This document shows positions 1-6,008 of a stretch of 8,447 bases of DNA, in pieces. The stretch covers positions 1 through 8,447 of the forward strand of contig JARKQP010000349.1 of the NCBI GenBank assembly GCA_029974875.1, written 5' to 3'. The DNA is from Mobilitalea sp. (GTDB lineage Bacteria > Bacillota_A > Clostridia > Lachnospirales > Lachnospiraceae). Under the pieces are notes generated by a model. That model ran no database searches. It saw only the letters and a program-made list of their open reading frames with translations, and was not told where the DNA came from. Positions within the stretch are counted from its first letter, which is position 1. Every line of letters begins with the position of its first letter. The position numbers and the translations under genes are program-made.

Positions 1-151
1 CCGCATATACACCTAATAATTTATCTTCACTAGGTTCGAATTCCCGCTTCACAACAAGCCCCAGAGCACTAAGTGCTCCCTTTTTAAGCTTTGTTTTCTT
101 AAGTGTCTTATTAGAAATCGTTATCGTCTTCTTGCCTCGGCATTCTATTAC
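1..151 (-). pseudogene. Continuation of frameshifted GH106-like hydrolase, off left edge
   Basis: In the frame shifted by -1 from the upstream fragment, 50 codons (151 down to 2) are open to the window edge. They start VIECRGKKTITISN and end FEPSEDKLLGVYA. This fits what is expected next in the family after the HFPTGxANG region: a stretch with a Cys-x-Gly-Lys strand, then a basic variable loop, then a DxLLGxYA strand. No start codon or RBS stands before it, so it is not a separate gene. The remaining several hundred residues, including the catalytic region, would lie beyond the left edge, and whether they are intact cannot be seen. Confidence 0.75.
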
Positions 152-480
152 CGAGAAGCAATTTCACGACGTCTTAATTCTACCGGCGCTGTCTTCATTG
201 CCCCGTTTGCTGCCCCCGTAGGGAAATGAACATCATCCAAAATCCATACCTTCATATCAAGCTTTTTTGCTTCATCGATAATAGCAGTCATATCCTGCCA
301 CCATTTTTCTCCACAGAAATCCGGATGCGGCCTGCTCTCTACACAAACAGCACTGATGTTTGCACTCTGCACAATCCTCATATATTCTCGAATCCACTGC
401 CCATCCTCACCATGAAGCCAAAAAAATGGTGCAATATAGTTACCATATTGATCTAACAGAATTTCTCTTATTTTCTCCAT
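148..480 (-). CDS. N-terminus of GH106-like glycosyl hydrolase, frameshifted
   Basis: This 110-residue frame stops at TAA (148-150) but is only the beginning of a protein family that normally runs to about 900 or more residues. NYIAPFFWLHGEDGQWIREYM, then AVCVESRPHPDFCGEKWWQD and KVWILDDVHFPTGAANG, are the opening strands of the barrel of large cytosolic glycosyl hydrolases often annotated as GH106-like or alpha-L-rhamnosidase-related in Lachnospiraceae. No signal peptide is present. The ATG at 480 is 31 nt after the GH2 stop, with a modest AAAGAAAGG RBS at 492-500 and an 11-nt spacer, so it is likely the next cistron in the operon. The same protein continues in the -1 frame from about 151. 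The -1 frame has a TGA at 164-166, so the lesion must lie between about 148 and 163. Restoring one G at the GG of the last Arg codon (151-152) would read through. This is either a disrupted gene or a base-calling error. As it stands the product would be inactive. Confidence 0.85.
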   Translation of the reverse strand: MEKIREILLDQYGNYIAPFFWLHGEDGQWIREYMRIVQSANISAVCVESRPHPDFCGEKWWQDMTAIIDEAKKLDMKVWILDDVHFPTGAANGAMKTAPVELRRREIASR

Positions 481-511
481 AAAACTACTGACCTTTCTTT
501 GAATAAAGGGC

Positions 512-2923
512 TTATACAGCTTTTATTGCAGCAGTTTTTGTTTCCATACCATCTGACTTGATAACCACTTTAATATTACCTTTTTTGCCATTGCCTCTAA
601 CTATAGCAACCACTCTGCCTCGATAAGTAGTATAGGTATTACTGGTATATGCTTCCTCTGTCAAAGGATTCGCACTTCCAAGTCCAGCCAGATAACCAGC
701 TCCTTCAACAGATACTGTAATTTTTCTTTGCTCTCCCATCTTCAAGATTCCATTCTTATCGGTAAGCTCAATATCAATATATGCAATATCCTTTTCCTCG
801 GCTTTCATACTACTTTGCTCAGCGATAACTGTTAGCTGCGTGTTTTTCTCTGCCGAAATCAGACTGCTTTTTTCTATAATGCTGCCGTTTTCGCCAAAAG
901 TAACCGCCTCAAGCACTCCCGGCTGATAAGACACCGCAAATTCAGCCTTGTTTTCAATGAAATCCTTCTTTCCCAGGCTGGTTCCATTTAATCGCAGCTC
1001 TACCTTCTTCCCTTTATTGGCATATACATATACTGTTGTTTTTTTCCCTTCATGTCCTTCCCAAGACCAGCAATTAACAGCATCTGTGATTCTCCAACCA
1101 CCGAATTTCACCTTCCGGTCACAGACATCCAACGGTCTTACAGCGATATACGGCTTGTCAAGCTGCTTCCATACCGCTGCAACATATGCCCCCTGACCTT
1201 CCAACCGGCCGGTAAGGTCAATACACCCACTATTACCACAAATTCCGGGATATGGATATGTAAAACCTTTCTTCATCTTTCCGTATCTCGGAAGTCCTGC
1301 ACCGGATTCCCCTAGATAATCCCATCCAGTCCAAAGGAACTCACCGATAACGTTAGAATGATTTTCTATATACCTCCAATGAGGGGCAATATCACTGGTA
1401 AAAGTCTCGGATCCACAGATTAGGCTATCCGGCATTTCCTTAATATGCATCTCATAGCTGCTAAGGGAATAATTATATCCTGATATATCCAGGTATGGGC
1501 ACACTTTTCTTGCAATCGCATTCATCTCCTTGGGCGGTTTTTGAAGTTTCTGTATCACCGGCCCCATATTTACCAAAGCATCAATAACCATATTGATAAA
1601 CAAACTTCCCGCCGCTCCGGAGCTCTTTCCTTCCCGATATGGATCAATCTCATCATTCGGCGTAGTCTTAGAACTGTTAAGTCCGATTCCTTTGGCTGCC
1701 ATACCAGCCAATCCCATGTTCATACAATTGATGACTGGTCTGGATGAATCTTCACCCCGAGCACAATCCACCAATTTTTTTGTCCAATCCACGCCATCCG
1801 AAAGTCCAATATCCGGTATTTCATTTCCAATGGAATACATAATTACAGAAGGATGATTGAAGGCTACGCGAATCATGTCCTTCAGATCCTTTTCCCATTC
1901 ATCCCTAAAGTACAATCCGTAATCCATGTCGGACTTCTTTTTGTTCCACATATCAAAGGTCTCATCCATAACATAGAGTCCAACCTCATCGCATGCGTCC
2001 AAAAATGCTTTGTTTGCAGGGTTGTGTGAATACCTGACGGCATTAAAGCCTGACTCCTTCATGATTCTTGCTCTTCTAAGCTCTGCTGTATGAAAGCTAC
2101 ATGCACCAATAAAGGCATGGTCATGATGGACACAACCGCCACGTAGCTTTACAGCCTCACCGTTAATCATAAGTCCTTCGGTTCCGCTCCAGGTTATCTG
2201 ACGAATTCCAATTCGCTCCTTTGATTCATCCAGTATCTCTTCTCCTCTTTGCAATTTAATCCTGATATCATAAAACTCCGGGGATTCTGCACTCCATAAA
2301 TGCGCTCCTTGAATTTCAACACAGCCGGTACTTCCTGTCATAGAAGCCACCTTATCGCTTTTATAGTAAATTTCACTAATGATATCAACGCCATCTCCGG
2401 TTACCGCATCTATAGTCAAATCAAGCACTGCGGGATTAATTGATTTTGTTACCGCCTTAATACCATAAGGTTTGATATGGTCACTCCCCGATATATGTAG
2501 ATACACATCCCTATAGATACCACTTCCTGTATACCACCTGGAGTTAGGTGTCTGTGAATTATCCGCTATTACGCAAATAATATTTGACCCTTCTTTCATC
2601 TTTCCGGTCAAATCAATCATGAAGTTCGAATAACCATAGATTCTGCCACCTACCAATTCATCGTTTAGATAGACGCTACTTTTTTGATAGATTCCTTCAA
2701 ACTCTAAAATATATGTCTTCTGGATTTCTTCTCTGGAAATTGAAATTTCCTTTTCATATTTATATTTTCCACCCGGATAAAATCCTGATGATTGCCCATT
2801 TTTTAATTTTGGAATTCTCTTCTCTGTTTGCATAGCATCATGGGGTAGATCAACCATTGTTTTTTTAGAAGGTCTTAACATATTCTCGAAAGTCCAACTG
2901 TCATTGATTTTGATTTTTTTCAT
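512..2923 (-). CDS. GH2 beta-glycosidase, beta-galactosidase type
   Basis: This 803-residue retaining exo-glycosidase of family GH2 probably removes beta-galactosyl or a related terminal sugar. Residues about 1-145 form the jelly-roll sugar-binding domain (GFYPGGKYKYEK, then NSRWYTGSGIYRDVYL). About 150-245 is the Ig-like domain, ending IGIRQITW. About 247-590 is the TIM barrel, with LRGGCVHHDH (260-269) and VRYSHNP (296-302). The acid/base is E368 in SIGNEI, and the nucleophile is E506 in CGSETF. After the barrel, about 590-685 resembles DUF4982 (VELRLNGTSLGKKDF), and about 695-800 is a second Ig-like C-terminal domain (GAGYLAGLGSANP). The acid/base-to-nucleophile spacing of 138 residues is longer than in LacZ or GusA, because of an extra segment at about 405-475. 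The Asn-x-Lys motif of beta-glucuronidases was not seen, so glucuronidase activity is disfavoured. No signal peptide is present (MKKIKINDSWTF), which implies cytosolic action. Beta-galactosidase is the best guess; other GH2 specificities such as alpha-L-arabinopyranosidase remain possible. Confidence 0.93.
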   Translation of the reverse strand: MKKIKINDSWTFENMLRPSKKTMVDLPHDAMQTEKRIPKLKNGQSSGFYPGGKYKYEKEISISREEIQKTYILEFEGIYQKSSVYLNDELVGGRIYGYSNFMIDLTGKMKEGSNIICVIADNSQTPNSRWYTGSGIYRDVYLHISGSDHIKPYGIKAVTKSINPAVLDLTIDAVTGDGVDIISEIYYKSDKVASMTGSTGCVEIQGAHLWSAESPEFYDIRIKLQRGEEILDESKERIGIRQITWSGTEGLMINGEAVKLRGGCVHHDHAFIGACSFHTAELRRARIMKESGFNAVRYSHNPANKAFLDACDEVGLYVMDETFDMWNKKKSDMDYGLYFRDEWEKDLKDMIRVAFNHPSVIMYSIGNEIPDIGLSDGVDWTKKLVDCARGEDSSRPVINCMNMGLAGMAAKGIGLNSSKTTPNDEIDPYREGKSSGAAGSLFINMVIDALVNMGPVIQKLQKPPKEMNAIARKVCPYLDISGYNYSLSSYEMHIKEMPDSLICGSETFTSDIAPHWRYIENHSNVIGEFLWTGWDYLGESGAGLPRYGKMKKGFTYPYPGICGNSGCIDLTGRLEGQGAYVAAVWKQLDKPYIAVRPLDVCDRKVKFGGWRITDAVNCWSWEGHEGKKTTVYVYANKGKKVELRLNGTSLGKKDFIENKAEFAVSYQPGVLEAVTFGENGSIIEKSSLISAEKNTQLTVIAEQSSMKAEEKDIAYIDIELTDKNGILKMGEQRKITVSVEGAGYLAGLGSANPLTEEAYTSNTYTTYRGRVVAIVRGNGKKGNIKVVIKSDGMETKTAAIKAV

Positions 2924-2930
2924 TCCTGCA

Positions 2931-2936
2931 TCCTTT
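2931..2936 (-). promoter_or_regulatory. Ribosome binding site of the GH2 gene
   Basis: AAAGGA on the minus strand lies 7 nt before the ATG at 2923 (spacer TGCAGGA). It supports that start, which also places the usual GH2 sugar-binding domain at the very N-terminus with no signal peptide. Confidence 0.7.
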
Positions 2937-3059
2937 ATTTAAATATTTTTATATTCGATGGTATCAATAAAACTATCGGAAATAGTGAGCATTTGCCTGG
3001 CTTAAGCATTGCCCAATATTTACAAGCAAAAATCCAAATGAAAAAATAAATATATATTT

Positions 3060-3111
3060 GTTCTTAAAAAGAACCCTCTGATAATAGCTATATATTCTTA
3101 AAACTTTTAAG
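3060..3111. repeat. Pair of short AT-rich palindromes after the MFS gene
   Basis: CTTAAAACTTTTAAG (3097-3111) is a perfect 7-bp inverted repeat with a one-base centre. GTTCTTAAAAAGAAC (3060-3074) is a 6-bp inverted repeat with an AAA loop. Between them lies the 8-bp palindrome ATAGCTAT. In the minus-strand transcript the 3060-3074 hairpin would be weak, and the following bases (AAATATATATTTATTTTTT) are not an uninterrupted U tract. It is therefore at best a poor terminator or an RNA-processing or stability element. The pair could instead be operator half-sites or chance in AT-rich DNA. No cre-like catabolite site was seen in the 2924-3116 spacer, and I identified no promoter I would defend. 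Confidence 0.3.
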
Positions 3112-3116
3112 CTCCC

Positions 3117-4484
3117 TTATTGCAATTCGGGTACATCATTGAGATCCACCCCCTTTGTTTCCGGGATTTTCCAATTAAAAATGAGTGTAGAAATCGCCGC
3201 ACACGGAAGGGCAACTGCCAAGCAAAAAAATCCAACATCAAAGTACGCAACAGCTGCGGAAGAAATAATCTGTCCTATCAGGATCGCCGGTATTGTGACC
3301 AGTCCCATAGCTCCTCCCACTGAAAAACGGATTCGTGTAGGGATCAGCTCATTTGATACGATGCCCCGGTAATCACCTGCCTGCCAAAACGCAGAAATAT
3401 AAACTGCATAGAGTACACCGATCAAAATTGGAGGCCAAGAATTTTTACACCCGACAACGAAAAGTACAAAGGTAACCATAAAAATAGCTGCACAGCCTGC
3501 CACGGTTTTTTTCCGCCCAAACTTATCCGCAAGGAAGCCACACAAAAGAACGGCACCGCCAAATACAAAGGGATAAGCGTAGAGCGAAATCGTGATTTCC
3601 TCCGTTGTCATTCCGGACAAATGCATGATGGACTGGAAGAATCCGCTCACCGCCGTTATGGAAAGCAGCCATATTATGTTTGCCGCTATCATCCATCTCA
3701 GCGTTTTATGTTGCCAGATGTATCTGAAGCCGGCTCCGATGCCTACCTTCTGCTCCTTTTTCATTCCACGCTGCTCCTTGGGCGTTTCCAGATATTTGAT
3801 GCGCTGCTCCAGGAACGTATCTGTTTCCCGCATCAATACACTCATCAGGATTGCGAGCACAATGGCGACCATTCCTGGCACGATGTAAACCATGCGCCAC
3901 CTTGTGGGGTCGTTCCCCATAAAGATATTTCGAACTACAGGCAGCAATATAACTCCCAATGTGCCAATACCCTTGGTTAACCCATAAAACCGAGCACGTT
4001 TGTTTGCAGGTGCCGCCTCCAGAATATAAGTCACCTGCATATCATGGGATACAAAAAACGAAACTGTTGCGGCACCAATGATATACGTTATGGGGTTATA
4101 GGACAAAAAACAAAGGCCCACTCCAACCGCAAAGCCCAGTGTGTTAATCACAAGCAGCGGTTTGCGTCCCCACTTATCGGCCAATGTCTTATAGACTGGA
4201 GTAATCAGGAGTATAACTAAGGAGATAATGTTCAAAAAGCTAAGCCGGGATAATCCTTCGTTATAACTCAGCCCCATTCCGTTCACATAAAACTCGTTAA
4301 CTATGTTTGATTGGAGCGAGCCGTTGATGTTTGTAGCCGTTTCATCGACGACATGGCACAAGGCCAGAACAATAAGCAGAATAATGAAATAGCCTGCTAT
4401 CATAGGTTTGGAAAGCTGTGCTTTCCGGCGTATCAATTCTTTTTTTTCTTTCTCCGGCATGTTTACCCTCATTTTTTCTTCCAT
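3117..4484 (-). CDS. Sugar-porter-like MFS transporter
   Basis: This 455-residue major facilitator superfamily permease has about 12 predicted helices after a charged cytoplasmic N-terminus (residues 1-25, rich in Lys and Glu). MFS signature A appears twice, as expected from the duplicated fold: LADKWGRKP at about 101-109 and FLADKFGRKK at about 317-326. A charged central cytoplasmic loop lies at about 219-260, and the C-terminus carries PETKGVDLN (441-449), resembling the PETKG motif of the sugar porter and related MFS families. These features point to proton-coupled or facilitated uptake (possibly export) of a small sugar or organic solute. It is not homologous in detail to the GPH permease encoded 146 nt upstream, so the locus has two distinct secondary transporters. 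The cargo cannot be read from sequence. Genomic context favours rhamnose, arabinose or a small glycoside. Drug efflux is a less likely alternative. Confidence 0.9.
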   Translation of the reverse strand: MEEKMRVNMPEKEKKELIRRKAQLSKPMIAGYFIILLIVLALCHVVDETATNINGSLQSNIVNEFYVNGMGLSYNEGLSRLSFLNIISLVILLITPVYKTLADKWGRKPLLVINTLGFAVGVGLCFLSYNPITYIIGAATVSFFVSHDMQVTYILEAAPANKRARFYGLTKGIGTLGVILLPVVRNIFMGNDPTRWRMVYIVPGMVAIVLAILMSVLMRETDTFLEQRIKYLETPKEQRGMKKEQKVGIGAGFRYIWQHKTLRWMIAANIIWLLSITAVSGFFQSIMHLSGMTTEEITISLYAYPFVFGGAVLLCGFLADKFGRKKTVAGCAAIFMVTFVLFVVGCKNSWPPILIGVLYAVYISAFWQAGDYRGIVSNELIPTRIRFSVGGAMGLVTIPAILIGQIISSAAVAYFDVGFFCLAVALPCAAISTLIFNWKIPETKGVDLNDVPELQ

Positions 4485-4494
4485 AAACTAATTT

Positions 4495-4500
4495 CCTCCT
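4495..4500 (-). promoter_or_regulatory. Ribosome binding site of the MFS transporter
   Basis: A perfect AGGAGG stands 10 nt (AAATTAGTTT) before the ATG at 4484 and selects that start over the in-frame ATG at 4472. Its first A is also the last base of the TAA that ends the GH51 remnant, so the inferred deletion left the initiation site of the following gene intact. Confidence 0.85.
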
Positions 4501-4619
4501 TATACATGTAATAATTCTTCGGAACCTACCTCGTCAACCTCCATCTTCGTTCCGAGTAATGTAGCATCCTGATGGTCTTTATAAAGCTCAAAAACATGGT
4601 AGGTGGGGGTCAGAACCAT
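4500..4619 (-). pseudogene. Remnant of a GH51 alpha-L-arabinofuranosidase
   Basis: This stretch lies in the 146-nt spacer between the two transporters. It reads as 39 codons and TAA, beginning MVLTPTYHVFELYKDHQDA and continuing TLLGTKMEVDEVGSEELLHV. The first block strongly resembles the conserved late segment of GH51 arabinofuranosidases (consensus recalled as M-[IV]-L-T-P-T-Y-H-V-F-x-[LM]-Y-K-x-H-Q-[DG]-A). In intact enzymes of about 500 residues this segment follows the catalytic barrel, so both catalytic glutamates and the C-terminal beta domain are absent here. Similarity starts about 11 nt after the GPH stop codon and ends at a stop that overlaps the Shine-Dalgarno sequence of the next gene. 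The ATG at 4619 has no recognisable RBS (upstream CTACGTAAA). I read it as the scar of a large internal deletion in a gene once located between the transporters. A functional micropeptide is possible but less likely. Confidence 0.78.
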
Positions 4620-4630
4620 TTTACGTAGTT

Positions 4631-5989
4631 TTATTTTGCCCTTCTTGCACGTAACTCCTGTGTAATCTCGTTTACTTTTTCACGGTTCAGCTTATATCCT
4701 ACGCCAAATAGGAGTGCCGCAAGTAATAAACAGGCTCCCGGCAATATGGTTGCATTCATCACGATTCCAGATAATGCTTTTTCTGATTGCGCCGCATTTT
4801 TAACATAGCCCGTTGCCGCTAAAACATATCCTGGTATAGCGCCACCCAACCCCTGACCAGCTTTCGCTACAAAGGAGTTCAACGATGCGACACATCCTTC
4901 TGCACGGTAATTCCTCTTATACTCGACATAATCAACATTATCGGCCTGGACGCTGTATGTAACAGTAGCGATCAAACCACCTCCTATGCCCGATAAAATA
5001 CTGGAAACGATAAGGAGTGGTACATTTGTGATGCTTATCAGACGTAAAAGAGGCGCAAGGCCCGATACGAAAAGTCCCAATGTGAAGGTCCATTTTTTTT
5101 CGATTTTTTTTACAATGAGGCCTGATAAAACCATAGCTGGAATCAGGCCAAAGAGGGCGGTAAATCCGACCAGGCTCATTATTTCAATATTGCCTAAAAC
5201 ATATCTATAAAAAAACAGGTTGCTAGAACTGGATATTGCGCCGCCGATTCCGTTTAACAGCGCAGGGACAAAAGCGAATATAACAGGTCCAAGGGAAAGA
5301 ATTGAGAAAATATCCTTGATACCATATTTTTCATTGTGTTCTGATGGTAGGATTCGTTCCCTTACACCCATTACACCAATAACACTGCAAATAAATACAA
5401 TAAGGACGGCCCCAAAAATAAGGATGTAGTATGCATTAACCAGACTGGAAGCATTGGAGATGATAAGCGGAGCAATAATGCCAATCAAAATTCCACCAAG
5501 TGCCAGAAAAACACCCTTGATAGTACTCAAGGAGGTACGCTCTTTTTCTTCGTCTGTCATTACCGGTATCAAACTGTTAAGTGGAATATCCATTAAATCG
5601 AAGGTGATTCCGATCAGCATATAAGTTATATATGCGATAACCAGCTTTCCAGCGGGAGCCCATAGCGGACCAAACCACAGCAGGATATAGTTGATAGAGC
5701 AGACAATAGCGCCAATAAGAAGATAGGTACGGAAACGTCCTAATTTGGTTTTAGGCAGGTGGTCAATCACGAACCCCATGACCGGGTCATTTATTCCGTC
5801 AATAAAGCGTGTTATTAAAAATAAGGTCGCTACTGCAGCCGGATTTAAGCCAACTACATCGGTGTAGAACATGAGTAAAAAAGATCCGATCAACATCATG
5901 ACTGGAATATTCCCCAGGTTTGCCAGTCCGAATGCCAGTTTCTCCCGTCCGGTCAATTGGTTTGATAAAGATTTTTGTGAGTTTTTCAT
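4631..5989 (-). CDS. GPH-family (MelB-like) cation:glycoside symporter
   Basis: This 452-residue membrane protein has about 12 hydrophobic helices and belongs to the glycoside-pentoside-hexuronide:cation symporter family (MFS_2, MelB/XynB/UidB type). It would import a sugar or short glycoside with Na+ or H+. Family marks are clear. R61-F-I-D64-G-I-N-D68-P corresponds to the MelB helix II cation site (Asp55/Asp59 in MelB), followed by VMGFVIDH. KTKLGRFRTYLL lies at about 80-91, in the first cytoplasmic loop. QADNVDYVEYKRNYRAEG is at 348-365, followed by FVAKAG with K376 in the position of MelB Lys377. Length matches the family (about 450-480). The ATG at 5989 is chosen for its strong RBS. It sits between the rhamnosidase and the arabinofuranosidase remnant, so the cargo is plausibly a rhamnosyl- or arabinosyl-containing glycoside. 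That is inference from context; the sequence alone does not give the sugar. Confidence 0.94.
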   Translation of the reverse strand: MKNSQKSLSNQLTGREKLAFGLANLGNIPVMMLIGSFLLMFYTDVVGLNPAAVATLFLITRFIDGINDPVMGFVIDHLPKTKLGRFRTYLLIGAIVCSINYILLWFGPLWAPAGKLVIAYITYMLIGITFDLMDIPLNSLIPVMTDEEKERTSLSTIKGVFLALGGILIGIIAPLIISNASSLVNAYYILIFGAVLIVFICSVIGVMGVRERILPSEHNEKYGIKDIFSILSLGPVIFAFVPALLNGIGGAISSSSNLFFYRYVLGNIEIMSLVGFTALFGLIPAMVLSGLIVKKIEKKWTFTLGLFVSGLAPLLRLISITNVPLLIVSSILSGIGGGLIATVTYSVQADNVDYVEYKRNYRAEGCVASLNSFVAKAGQGLGGAIPGYVLAATGYVKNAAQSEKALSGIVMNATILPGACLLLAALLFGVGYKLNREKVNEITQELRARRAK

Positions 5990-5997
5990 TTGATTTG

Positions 5998-6005
5998 CTC
6001 CTTTT
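5998..6005 (-). promoter_or_regulatory. Ribosome binding site of the GPH transporter
   Basis: On the minus strand AAAAGGAG is followed by an 8-nt spacer (CAAATCAA) and the ATG at 5989. It lies wholly within the 19-nt gap after the rhamnosidase stop codon. This fixes the transporter start and supports translation from a shared mRNA, since the gap leaves no room for a separate promoter. Confidence 0.85.
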
Positions 6006-6008
6006 ATT

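Noticed and set aside
148..165. Programmed -1 ribosomal frameshift in the GH106-like gene
   Set aside because: No slippery heptamer or obvious downstream pseudoknot is seen, and this enzyme family is not known for recoding. A simple indel or sequencing error explains it better.
226..456. Plus-strand open frame opposite the GH106-like gene
   Set aside because: It overlaps a strand with clear family motifs, has no RBS and no recognisable protein features. It is an antisense shadow, as are the other plus-strand frames across the window.
512..2923. GH2 as beta-glucuronidase
   Set aside because: I could not find the Asn-x-Lys carboxylate-recognition motif after the nucleophile, and the domain layout fits the beta-galactosidase-like group better.
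2939..2967. Possible promoter for GH2: TTGATA (2962-2967) with TATTTA or ATTTAA near 2939-2945
   Set aside because: The -10 match is poor, and the implied start of transcription would fall about 10 nt before the ATG and leave the RBS incomplete. AT-rich DNA makes such matches common.
3060..3074. Rho-independent terminator after the MFS gene
   Set aside because: The stem is only 6 bp and AT-rich, and the bases following on the minus strand are not a continuous T run. It is kept only as a short inverted repeat.
3706..3900. 64-codon minus-strand frame overlapping the MFS gene in another frame
   Set aside because: It lies wholly inside the permease coding region in an alternative frame, with no RBS and low-complexity Arg/His-rich sequence.
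3621..3980. 119-codon plus-strand frame inside the MFS gene
   Set aside because: It is antisense to a well-supported permease, and its composition (His, Cys and Gln rich) is typical of a shadow frame.
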